From Gemmatimonadota bacterium (GTDB taxonomy: Bacteria; Gemmatimonadota; Gemmatimonadetes; Palauibacterales; Palauibacteraceae): 51,445 nucleotides of DNA. Both the position numbers and the translations under genes were made by a program. Below the pieces are notes generated by a model that saw only the letters and a program-made list of their open reading frames with translations, was not told where the DNA came from and searched no databases. The stretch lies in contig JAJDUL010000069.1 of the NCBI GenBank assembly GCA_022826685.1, forward strand, positions 1 through 51,445, read 5' to 3'. Of this stretch, positions 8,768 through 16,264 are shown in pieces (the stretch's first letter is position 1; every line of letters begins with the position of its first letter).

Positions 8768-10507
8768 CTACCAGGCGATGGCGTGACCGTCGCGTCTCGG
8801 GTCCGATCCGCCGGAGAGGGCGCCCGTCCCGGCGTCGCGATGTACCGCCTGCACGCCGCCGAGGTTGCCGGGCTCGGCCAGGTAGTGCCCGCGGTTCGCC
8901 AGTTCCCCGTAGACCTCGGGCGGGAATCCGGCTTCGAGATAGGTGACGGAGTCCTCCGGGATCGGCGTCCGTCCCCCGCCGCGGTTGACGCACATGCGCG
9001 GCGAGGCGATCGCGAGCTGCATGTCCATGCCGGCTACCGCGAGCTTCGTGATCACCTGGCCGACGGTCTGCGGGATCGTGTAGCCGCCCTGGGCTCCGAC
9101 CGCCGCGAAGAGGTCGCCGTCCCTCATCATGATGCACGGCGTCATCACGCCCTTCGCCCGCTTGCCGCCCTCGAGGTGGTTCACGTGCCCCTCCTCGAGA
9201 ACGAAGCCGAACATGTGTCCGTTGTTGAGGAAGATCCCGGTGTCGCCGGCGATCACGCCGCTTCCGTAAGCGTTGACGAGCGATTGCGTGAAGGCGACCG
9301 CGTTCCCCCACCGGTCGACGGTGGAGAGGCTCGTCGTCCCGAAGAACGGGAGCGGAGCCCCGGAGAAGGAAGCGACGCGCACCGGGTCGATCTTCGCCCG
9401 CTGTTCGTCCGCGTATTCCCGCGAGATGATCATGTCGACCGGGATGTCCACGTCCTCCTTGCCCGTGTTGTACCGGTCGTCGTCGGCGAGGGCCAGCTTC
9501 ATCGCCTCGAGCCACAGGTGTACGAACTCGGAGCCGTACAGGTCCATGCTCCCGAGGTCGAACCCGTCCATGATGTTCAGCGCCTGGAACATCGACATCC
9601 CGCACGAACCCGGCGGCATGGCGTGCAGATCGTAGCCCTGGAAGGTCGTCCTGATCGGCTCCCGCCACTGGACCTCGTAGCTCTCGAGGTCGGCCTTCGT
9701 CAGGTGGCCCCCGTTCTCGGCCAGGAAGGCGATGATGCGGTCGGCGAGTTCGCCCTCGTAGAGGTCGTCCGCGCCCACGCGGGCGAGATGGCGCATGCTC
9801 GCGGCAAGTTCGGGCTGCCGGATGACCTCGCCCATGCGGGGCGGCCGACCGTTCGGGAAGAACACGCGCGTCGTGGACGGGTAGCGGCTCAGCTTGTCCG
9901 CGCTCGACGCCGTGTAGCGCTCGTCGAACTTCGAGATCGCGAAGCCGTCCTCGGCGAGCTGGATCGCGGGCTCGAACAGGTCGCCCATGCTCATCGTGCC
10001 GTAGCGCTCCAGGGCGGCGGCCCACCCCTTGAATGCGCCGGGCACGATCGGTGCCTTGTAGCCCATGGCGAAGTCGTCGAGCGTCATCGTCTCCGGCGAC
10101 GAGGCGGCGGGTGACTTGCCGAGCGCGTCGAGCCCGACGACGCGGTTTTCCTCGGCCAGGTAGATCAGCATGTAGCCCCCGAAGCCCCCGATGCCGGACA
10201 TGTATGGGTCGGACACGTTCAGCGTGGCGCACGCGGCGACCATTGCGTCGATCGCGTTCCCGCCCTCCATCATCGTCTTCGTGCCGGCGAGCGAGGCGTA
10301 GTAGTCGGAGCAGGCCGTCACGCCCGTCCGGCCCCACACCGTGCCGTGCGCGGGTCCTGCCAGGCCGGGGACGTGCGAGTAGTCGCCGGAACCCCATTGT
10401 CCGGAGGTGACGGGCGGAGCGGCGGACGTCTCGGGCGTGCGGCAGGCCACGAGGCCCGAGCCGGCGGCGGCCGCGGCGGAGGTGGCAAGGAAGTCTCGGC
10501 GTTTCAT
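8768..10507 (-). CDS. Gamma-glutamyltranspeptidase-like Ntn hydrolase, Tat lipoprotein (copy 3)
   Basis: 579 residues, closely similar to copies 1 and 2. Tat signal KRRDFLATS and lipobox LVAC at 19-22. The nucleophile is Thr391 in GTTSLSTVD, followed by WGNAVAFTQSL and AGDTGIFLNN. Substrate-contact positions of classical GGT are again absent (LDALGKSP; GHMFGF at the Asp site; KGVMTP at the Ser-Ser site). Differences from the other copies, such as CSDYYASLAGTKTMMEGG near residue 66, may tune specificity. It has its own promoter upstream and a PIN toxin gene ends 76 bases upstream. It converges on the winged-helix membrane protein with 39 bases between stops. Confidence 0.9.
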   Translation of the reverse strand: MKRRDFLATSAAAAAGSGLVACRTPETSAAPPVTSGQWGSGDYSHVPGLAGPAHGTVWGRTGVTACSDYYASLAGTKTMMEGGNAIDAMVAACATLNVSDPYMSGIGGFGGYMLIYLAEENRVVGLDALGKSPAASSPETMTLDDFAMGYKAPIVPGAFKGWAAALERYGTMSMGDLFEPAIQLAEDGFAISKFDERYTASSADKLSRYPSTTRVFFPNGRPPRMGEVIRQPELAASMRHLARVGADDLYEGELADRIIAFLAENGGHLTKADLESYEVQWREPIRTTFQGYDLHAMPPGSCGMSMFQALNIMDGFDLGSMDLYGSEFVHLWLEAMKLALADDDRYNTGKEDVDIPVDMIISREYADEQRAKIDPVRVASFSGAPLPFFGTTSLSTVDRWGNAVAFTQSLVNAYGSGVIAGDTGIFLNNGHMFGFVLEEGHVNHLEGGKRAKGVMTPCIMMRDGDLFAAVGAQGGYTIPQTVGQVITKLAVAGMDMQLAIASPRMCVNRGGGRTPIPEDSVTYLEAGFPPEVYGELANRGHYLAEPGNLGGVQAVHRDAGTGALSGGSDPRRDGHAIAW

Positions 10508-10541
10508 CGGACGGCTCCTGGCAGGGGGATCGCAGACTTCT

Positions 10542-10571
10542 ATCCTGGACCCGGAACAGCCCTCCGTTCAA
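10542..10571 (-). promoter_or_regulatory. Sigma-70-type promoter of GGT-like copy 3
   Basis: Minus-strand TTGAAC (10566-10571), an 18-base spacer and CAGGAT (10542-10547). Same layout as copies 1 and 2 with one changed base per box. It lies between the PIN gene stop and the GGT start. Confidence 0.6.
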
Positions 10572-10582
10572 GACGGCGGGGT

Positions 10583-10987
10583 TCAGCCGCCTGATCGGAG
10601 GGCGTCCCAGAACCCTCGCGGGCTCTCAATCGCCGTCGGCGCCTCGCCTGCCACCTGAAGGAGATCCCGGTCTCCGGTGACCAGCACGTCAGCCTTTCCG
10701 GCGACGGCTTCTCCGAGGACCGGGACATCGTCCGGATCGACGAGTTCAATCGCCAGGGGGGCGGCCTCAGCCACGACCACGGCCGCCTCGCGAAGGAAGT
10801 CGTCGGCCGCATCGATCGTGGCGCGCGGGACTCCGAACTTCTCGTCGAGAACTCGCCGCAACTCCCGAAGCACTGTTTCGCCTGCGACGAAGGAGTGATT
10901 CGCGATCACGACCCGAAGCAGGTCGGAACAGAGGCCTCGGGTGGCGAGAGCGCTGACCAGGACGTTGGTGTCGAGGAATACCCTCAA
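10583..10987 (-). CDS. PIN-domain toxin (putative endoribonuclease)
   Basis: 134 residues of the COG1569-type PIN family (putative toxin component of a toxin-antitoxin system). The acidic metal-binding residues expected of a PIN nuclease are in place: Asp6 in MRVFLDTNVL, Glu42 in VLRELRRVL, an acidic cluster DPDD at 84-87 and Asp106 in LVTGDRDL. PIN toxins cleave RNA with Mg2+ or Mn2+ and are held inactive by a cognate antitoxin. The start overlaps the stop of the ribbon-helix-helix gene by four bases, the usual antitoxin-first order. The RNA target cannot be predicted. Confidence 0.88.
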   Translation of the reverse strand: MRVFLDTNVLVSALATRGLCSDLLRVVIANHSFVAGETVLRELRRVLDEKFGVPRATIDAADDFLREAAVVVAEAAPLAIELVDPDDVPVLGEAVAGKADVLVTGDRDLLQVAGEAPTAIESPRGFWDALRSGG

Positions 10988-11214
10988 GAGATCTCGCGGA
11001 AGACGTCCTCGTCGGTGAGGTATCCCCGGGCTTCGGCGAAAGGCGTGATGCGGCGGCGAAGATCGGCCAGTCGGTCCAGCGCAAGTTGACGTTCCAGGGC
11101 GTCGCGGACGAACGCGCTTCTGCTTCGTCCGCTCCGCTCGGCGGCGCGGCGCAACCGACGCTCAAGCCGCGGATCGATTCTGATGGTCACGGTCGCCGTC
11201 TTCATGTCATGCAT
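10984..11214 (-). CDS. Ribbon-helix-helix antitoxin
   Basis: 76 residues. The N-terminal strand TATVTIRIDPRL and the helices that follow (ERRLRRAAERSGRSRSAFVRDALERQLA) are a typical ribbon-helix-helix/CopG DNA-binding fold; the C-terminal tail (ITPFAEARGYLTDEDVFREIS) would wrap the PIN toxin. The start is either ATG 11214 (MHDMKT) or ATG 11205 (MKTATV); family members usually begin close to the beta strand, so 11205 is quite possible. Neither start has a Shine-Dalgarno sequence, while TACAAT (11213-11218, minus strand) could be a -10 box giving a nearly leaderless mRNA. An imperfect palindrome covers the start region and may be the autoregulatory operator. Confidence 0.85.
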   Translation of the reverse strand: MHDMKTATVTIRIDPRLERRLRRAAERSGRSRSAFVRDALERQLALDRLADLRRRITPFAEARGYLTDEDVFREIS

Positions 11215-11223
11215 TGTACGACA
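11205..11223. promoter_or_regulatory. Imperfect palindrome, candidate antitoxin operator
   Basis: A 19-base imperfect palindrome (outer arms TGTC/GACA, 6 of 9 arm pairs matching) covers the antitoxin start and a TACAAT -10-like hexamer. Ribbon-helix-helix antitoxins usually bind such sites to repress their own operon. Position supports the call; no second copy is seen. Confidence 0.35.
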
Positions 11224-11259
11224 TCAACCGGGGACGGGGAAGGCGATGGACCGGCCGGG

Positions 11260-11541
11260 CTACAGCTCGATGTCGCCGCCCGGATCGCGCCGACGCAGAC
11301 GCTCCAGGACCTCTTCCGCCTCCCGCAGCCGGGCGCGGCGTGCGTCCTCGTCGGGCACCGCCGCCGTCCAGTCGGGCCGGCCGTCCAGCTCGGGTACCCG
11401 GAGCACGGACCCTTCACGGCTCCCGGCAGGCAGCGCACGAACAGCTACGTCCTCGGTGCGCTCGTCCCCATCGCGGATGAGAACGGCGATGGACCCCTCC
11501 ACGCGGTCGACGACCCAGAGGTGCTCCGCTCGCCGGCTCAA
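11260..11541 (-). CDS. DUF3006 domain protein
   Basis: 93 residues if translation begins at TTG 11541, whose TTGA overlaps the stop of the upstream metallo-beta-lactamase gene; this coupling is why I prefer it over an upstream in-frame ATG that would lie about 70 bases inside that gene. The core WVVDRVEGSIAVLIRDGD, then ALPAGSREGSVLRVPE, matches the DUF3006 pattern: a small beta-barrel-like domain opening with (V)DRxEGxxAVL and closing with LPxGxxEGDVL. The C-terminal third is a charged helix. Function unknown. DUF3006 genes are often found beside ComEC-type metallo-beta-lactamase genes, as here, suggesting a functional pairing. Confidence 0.72.
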   Translation of the reverse strand: MSRRAEHLWVVDRVEGSIAVLIRDGDERTEDVAVRALPAGSREGSVLRVPELDGRPDWTAAVPDEDARRARLREAEEVLERLRRRDPGGDIEL

Positions 11542-12851
11542 TAGTTGAACACGACGACGACGGTCCCTGTGTCGTCGTAGAGGGTCGCGGTATCGCCGTT
11601 GTTGTTCCACACGGCCTGCCGTCGGCCCATGTAGTAACGGTCACCATCGGCACGTCCGGAACCGGTGTGGACGACGAGTTGTCCGCCGGCCTCCAGCACT
11701 GCTCCGGCGGGGAATCGGAAGCAATGGTTGGCCCCGTCGCAAAGCGACCAGCCCCCGATCGATCGGGCGCCGGACTCCAGATTCCGGATCACGGCATATT
11801 CCCCGTTCGGATTCCTGTGATCGTTGCCCGGCGCATCGGCGTGCACCCAGAGTTGGAGTCGCGCGTCACCCGGCGTGGCGGGGATACCGGTCGGGCCGGG
11901 CGACGCAACGGGCGGGCGGCGGCGCGGGCGGTCCCCCGCCCGACCGCCCAATGCGACCTCCCCGCCGAACGAGACTTCGTAGTCGCCGCTCTCGCGCCCC
12001 CGCACGGTAACGTGGCCGTCCCGATCCGTGCGGAACACGGTGGCCCCCGACGCCTCGTAGGCCCGGAGGGCAGCCGGCCGCGGGTGGCCGTAGCCGTTGT
12101 TGCGTCCCACCGAGATGACGACGACCCGGGGCCTGGCGGCGTTCAAAAACTCCCACGTGAAGCCGTTGTCGCTGCCGTGGTGCGGCGCCTTGAGCAACGC
12201 CACCTCCCGCACGGCCCCCTGGTTCACCAGGTGGGTCAGTTGCCGGACCTCCGAATCGCCGCTCAGGAAGGCGCGGAACTCTCCAAACCGCACGAGCAGG
12301 CTGACGGAGCGGTCGTTGTGTCCCGTCGTCCCCCGCGGGAGCAGCGGCAGGACATCGATCTCGACCTCGCCGAGCGTGAGCGTTCGCGGCGATGCCTCCA
12401 AGTACGTGATTTCCGGGCGCGCGTCGAGCGCCGCGAGGAGCCGCCGGTAGGTCTGCGTCGTATGCGGCTCGCCGTTGTCCATGTAGAAGCTGACCGGGAA
12501 CGTCTCGATCACACCGGCCATGCCGCCGATGTGATCGGCATGCGGGTGCGTGGCGACCGCGAGGTCGATTGCGGTCACGCCGAATCCGCGGAGTGTCGCG
12601 ACGATACCGTCGGGCCCCGCGTCGATCAGCGCGACCTGGCCCCCAGGCGCCTGGATAAGGACCGCATCCCCCTGCCCTACGTCCAGAAACGTGATCCGGA
12701 GAACGGAGTCCGCAGCCGGGACGCGCGCCGCGCCGGCAGATGACCTGACCCGCGCATCGGCCATTGCGGGCAGGACGGCCAATAACGTGAGGATAACCAC
12801 GCAGGCTGAGGCCAGCGGAGTGGCGTTGGTCGTTCCGCGGGATCTCGTCAT
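11538..12851 (-). CDS. Exported ComEC-type metallo-beta-lactamase with C-terminal lamin-tail-like domain
   Basis: 437 residues from ATG 12851; a TTG 12 bases upstream is possible but unsupported. A signal peptide or N-terminal anchor spans about 14-32. Residues 50-300 form the MBL domain of the ComEC/Rec2 extracellular type: ITFLDVGQGDAVLI, the metal motif HPHADH (102-107), GDS (198-200) and APHHGS (222-227), followed by SVGRNNGYGHP. In ComEC this domain is thought to degrade the non-transported DNA strand; free-standing exported versions may be nucleases or phosphodiesterases. After a Pro/Arg-rich linker, residues 335-437 resemble a lamin-tail domain (GEYAVIRNLE, GGWSLCDGANHCFRFP, NNNGDTATLYDD), often attached to secreted nucleases. 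No transmembrane ComEC channel is present, so uptake is not implied. Confidence 0.85.
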   Translation of the reverse strand: MTRSRGTTNATPLASACVVILTLLAVLPAMADARVRSSAGAARVPAADSVLRITFLDVGQGDAVLIQAPGGQVALIDAGPDGIVATLRGFGVTAIDLAVATHPHADHIGGMAGVIETFPVSFYMDNGEPHTTQTYRRLLAALDARPEITYLEASPRTLTLGEVEIDVLPLLPRGTTGHNDRSVSLLVRFGEFRAFLSGDSEVRQLTHLVNQGAVREVALLKAPHHGSDNGFTWEFLNAARPRVVVISVGRNNGYGHPRPAALRAYEASGATVFRTDRDGHVTVRGRESGDYEVSFGGEVALGGRAGDRPRRRPPVASPGPTGIPATPGDARLQLWVHADAPGNDHRNPNGEYAVIRNLESGARSIGGWSLCDGANHCFRFPAGAVLEAGGQLVVHTGSGRADGDRYYMGRRQAVWNNNGDTATLYDDTGTVVVVFNY

Positions 12852-13022
12852 AGTGACCGCCAAAATGACCGCTGCGTCATCGATTTGTCACTCACTCCTC
12901 CGTCATCGGTTTTCTGCCGCAGTACGTCCGGGCCTGTGGGGACCAGCCGTCTTGCGCGGCGGGCAACGCGCGAACCACTGTGCGGATTGTCCCGTTTTAC
13001 CGCTGATGCCGGCCATCATCCC

Positions 13023-13027
13023 GGAGG
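13023..13027 (+). promoter_or_regulatory. Ribosome binding site fixing the start of the sortilin-like gene
   Basis: GGAGG lies five bases before ATG 13033. Other in-frame ATGs upstream (for example 13003) lack such a site, and the signal peptide begins naturally at 13033. Confidence 0.7.
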
Positions 13028-13032
13028 TTCCG

Positions 13033-16000
13033 ATGGCGCCCACGTTCAGGATCGAGCGATCGTCCCGTCTTCCGATCACGCTCCTCGTACCCCTCGCCCT
13101 CGCGCTGGGCGCTGTCCCGCCCGACCCGGCCGTCGCCCAGACGGCCTCCGAACGCGCGGCCGCCGCGGCCTCGGTGCTCGATTTCCGGGAGCTGGGGCCC
13201 GCGATCATGGGCGGGCGCGTGGCCGACCTTGCCGTCGTGGAGAGCGACCCGCGCATCTTCTACGTCGGCCTCGGCGCCGGCGGCGTGTGGAAGACGACGA
13301 ACGACGGAATGACGTGGGACCCCGTCTTCGACGATCAGCCGACGGCGTCGGTCGGAGCCGTGAGCGTTGCGCCATCCAACCCCAATCACGTCTGGGTCGG
13401 AACGGGCGAGCCGGCGAACCGCCAGAGTTCGCCGTGGGGGGTCGGGGTCTTCAAGTCGACGGACGCGGGCGGCACCTGGACGCACGTGGGGCTGGAGGAC
13501 ACCCGCCACATCAGCAAAATCAAGATCGATCCGCGCGATCTCGACATCGTCTACGTGGGGGCTGTCGGCCACCTGTGGGGTCCGAACGAGGAACGCGGCC
13601 TCTTCAAGACGACCGATGGCGGGGCGACGTGGGAGAACATCCTCTACATCGACGAGCACACCGGGATCATCGACCTCGTCATGGATTACAACGACCCGAA
13701 CACGCTCTTCGCCGCGACGTATCAGCGGCAGCGCACGGGCTTCGGCTTCGCGGCCGGCGGCGGCGGGTCGGGGCTCTGGCGCACGACGGACGGCGGGGAG
13801 AACTGGACCCGGCTCGACGAGGGGCTGCCGGAGGGCGAACTCGGCCGCATCGGGCTCGATATCTACCGCCGCGACGGCAACCTCGTGTACGCGATCGTCG
13901 AGGCGCACGAGGGCCAGGGCGTGTACCGCTCCACCGACCGCGGCGAGTCGTGGGAGTTCATGAGCGACCGCAACCCGCGGCCGATGTACTTCTCCCTCAT
14001 CCGGATCGACCCCAACAACCCGGAGCGGATCTACCTCGGCGGCGTCCAGTCCTCGGCGTCGGACGACGGCGGGCGCACCTGGTGGCCGGGGAACGCGACG
14101 GACCAGATCCACTCCGACCACCACGCGCTGTGGATCAACCCCGACAACTCGAACCACCTCATCAACGGGAACGACGGCGGGCTCGCCTTCTCGCGCGATG
14201 GCTCCGTCACCTGGCGCTCGATCCGCAACATGGCGATCGGCCAGTTCTACGAGATCGACGTCGACATGAGCGATCCGTACAACGTGTGCGGCGGGCTGCA
14301 GGACAACGGGAACTGGTGTGCCCCGCACCGCACGCAGGCGACGTGGGGCGTCCGCAACCGCGAGTGGAAGCACATGTGGTTCGGGGATGGGTTCCACAAC
14401 CACTCCGACCCCGAGGACCCGAACATCATGTTCTCGGAGTCGCAGGGCGGGAACATGGCGCGCATCGATGTGGCCACGCGCGAGGGACAGTCGATCCGGC
14501 CCTTCCCGCGCCCGACCGGGGACGAAGCGGAAGGCGAGGAGCGCAGCTACCGGTTCAACTGGGACTCGCCGTTCGCGATCTCCCGCCACGACCGCGCGAC
14601 GATCTACCTGGGCGGCAACCACCTGTTCCGCTCGCGGGACCGGGGCCTCAACTGGGAGGAGGCGAGCCCGGACCTCACGAAGCAGATCGACCGCGACACG
14701 CTTGAGATCATGGGCCGCGTCGTGACGGACGAGACGCTTTCGGACAACGACGGGATCGCCTCCTACGGCAACATCACGGCCTTCTCGGAGTCGAAGCACT
14801 CGCCCGACGCGCTGTACGTGGGGACGGATGACGGGAACCTGCAGGTGACGCTCGACGGCGGCGCCACGTGGACGAACGTGATCGACCAGGTGCCGGGCGT
14901 GCCGCCTCGGACCTACGTGAGCCGTCTCGAAACGTCGTATGCGGTGGATGGACGGGTGTACGTGACGTTCGACGGGCACCGGAACGACGACTACGCCCCG
15001 TACGCCTACGTGAGCGAGGACCACGGCGCGACGTGGCGGCAGATCACCGCCGGCCTCCCCGACGGCTGGTCGGTCAACGTGATCCGGGAGCATCCGCGGA
15101 ACGCGAACCTCCTCTTCGTCGGGAACGAGATCGGCGTCTACATGTCGATCGACCGCGGCGACTCCTGGGCGCGCATGGTGAACAACCTGCCCGTGGTGCC
15201 GGTGGACGACATCGCGATCCACCCGCGCGAGAACGACCTCGTCGTGGGGACGCACGGGCGCAGCATCTGGATCCTGGACGACATCACGCCGCTCGAGGAG
15301 ATGTCCGCGGACGTGTTCGCCTCCGACTTCCGGCTGTTCGGCGCGCGGCGCGGCACGATGTGGTCGATGGGGATGGACTGGCCCTTCCAGCCGGCCACCT
15401 TCCACGCGCCCAACCCGCCCGCCGGGATCCCGCTGCGCTACTACCTGGGCGCCGGGGTCGACTCGGACGGGGCGAGCCTCGAGGTCCTCGACGGCGGCGA
15501 GGTCGTGCGCACCATGGACGCCGGCGGGGAGGCCGGTGTGAACGAGGTGCTGTGGGACTTCCGCGTCGATCCCGCCTTCGAGGCCGGCGGCGGGGGTGGC
15601 GGCTTCTCGCGCGGGCCGCCGCCGGGTGCGGGGCCTCGCGTGCTGCCGGGCACGTACACGGTGCGGCTCACGGTCGGGGACGAGAGCCAGGAGACCGAGG
15701 TCGGCGTGCGGCTCGATCCGCGGCGCGAAGCGAGCCGGGCGGCGCTTGTGGCGCGACAGGACGCGATGATGCGAGCCCATGCGCTGGCCGCGCCGGTCCG
15801 GGACGCGCGGCAGCGGATCGGCGCCATGAACGGTCGGCTGGACGAGATCCGGGCCCTGCTCGACGACGCGGACATCGAAGACGGGGACCGCGAACGGATC
15901 GAGGGGATCGCCGAGGCGATCTCCGGCCAACTCGAGGAGCTCGACGACGACCTGGATGACGCCGCCGGGGGCACCGGAATCTCGCAGATGGAGGGGTGGT

Positions 16001-16182
16001 CCGGCGAACCCACGGCGGATCAACTGTACCGGATCGATAGGGCGTGGGAGGCGCTGCCGCCGGTGGCAGAGCGCATCAACGCGCTGCTGACCGCGCGCAT
16101 GCCGCGGCTGGAGGCGCTGCTCGGCGACCTCGCGGTGACGCCGGATCTGGGCGACCCGATCCGCATCCCGCCGCGGCGCTGA
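13033..16182 (+). CDS. Secreted sortilin/VPS10-type Asp-box beta-propeller protein
   Basis: 1049 residues. A signal peptide ends near AVAQ (about residue 37). I count eleven Asp-box (BNR) motifs of the form [ST]-x-[DN]-x-G-x-[TS]-W or close to it, among them TTNDGMTW, STDAGGTW, TTDGGATW, TTDGGENW, STDRGESW, SRDRGLNW, LDGGATW, SEDHGATW and SIDRGDSW. They span roughly residues 80-720 and indicate one large or two stacked beta-propellers as in sortilin/VPS10 and the glycosidase-like 'WD40/YVTN repeat' proteins. A beta-sandwich segment (PLRYYLGAG through GTYTVRLTV) follows, then a charged helical tail with acidic runs. No sialidase Arg triad is evident, so binding or peptidase-adaptor roles are as likely as catalysis. 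The 180-base gap before the gene holds a divergent pair of starts and no clear promoter. Confidence 0.88.
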   Translation: MAPTFRIERSSRLPITLLVPLALALGAVPPDPAVAQTASERAAAAASVLDFRELGPAIMGGRVADLAVVESDPRIFYVGLGAGGVWKTTNDGMTWDPVFDDQPTASVGAVSVAPSNPNHVWVGTGEPANRQSSPWGVGVFKSTDAGGTWTHVGLEDTRHISKIKIDPRDLDIVYVGAVGHLWGPNEERGLFKTTDGGATWENILYIDEHTGIIDLVMDYNDPNTLFAATYQRQRTGFGFAAGGGGSGLWRTTDGGENWTRLDEGLPEGELGRIGLDIYRRDGNLVYAIVEAHEGQGVYRSTDRGESWEFMSDRNPRPMYFSLIRIDPNNPERIYLGGVQSSASDDGGRTWWPGNATDQIHSDHHALWINPDNSNHLINGNDGGLAFSRDGSVTWRSIRNMAIGQFYEIDVDMSDPYNVCGGLQDNGNWCAPHRTQATWGVRNREWKHMWFGDGFHNHSDPEDPNIMFSESQGGNMARIDVATREGQSIRPFPRPTGDEAEGEERSYRFNWDSPFAISRHDRATIYLGGNHLFRSRDRGLNWEEASPDLTKQIDRDTLEIMGRVVTDETLSDNDGIASYGNITAFSESKHSPDALYVGTDDGNLQVTLDGGATWTNVIDQVPGVPPRTYVSRLETSYAVDGRVYVTFDGHRNDDYAPYAYVSEDHGATWRQITAGLPDGWSVNVIREHPRNANLLFVGNEIGVYMSIDRGDSWARMVNNLPVVPVDDIAIHPRENDLVVGTHGRSIWILDDITPLEEMSADVFASDFRLFGARRGTMWSMGMDWPFQPATFHAPNPPAGIPLRYYLGAGVDSDGASLEVLDGGEVVRTMDAGGEAGVNEVLWDFRVDPAFEAGGGGGGFSRGPPPGAGPRVLPGTYTVRLTVGDESQETEVGVRLDPRREASRAALVARQDAMMRAHALAAPVRDARQRIGAMNGRLDEIRALLDDADIEDGDRERIEGIAEAISGQLEELDDDLDDAAGGTGISQMEGWSGEPTADQLYRIDRAWEALPPVAERINALLTARMPRLEALLGDLAVTPDLGDPIRIPPRR

Positions 16183-16192
16183 GGCCGGGAGT

Positions 16193-16222
16193 GCGGCGGG
16201 CCGTCGGCAGGCGGCCCGCCGC
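16193..16222 (+). terminator. GC-rich hairpin after the sortilin-like gene
   Basis: GCGGCGGGCC and GGCCCGCCGC form a perfect 10-bp stem around a 10-base loop, starting 11 bases after the stop. There is no T-tract, so it may slow or stabilise the transcript instead of terminating cleanly. Confidence 0.45.
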
Positions 16223-16264
16223 GCCGCCCCGCCCGAGGCCTCGCAGACGCAGGCGGAACACCCT

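Noticed and set aside
16193..16222. Hairpin as an attachment site or strong intrinsic terminator
   Set aside because: There is no T-tract, integrase or direct repeat; kept only as a hairpin with moderate confidence.
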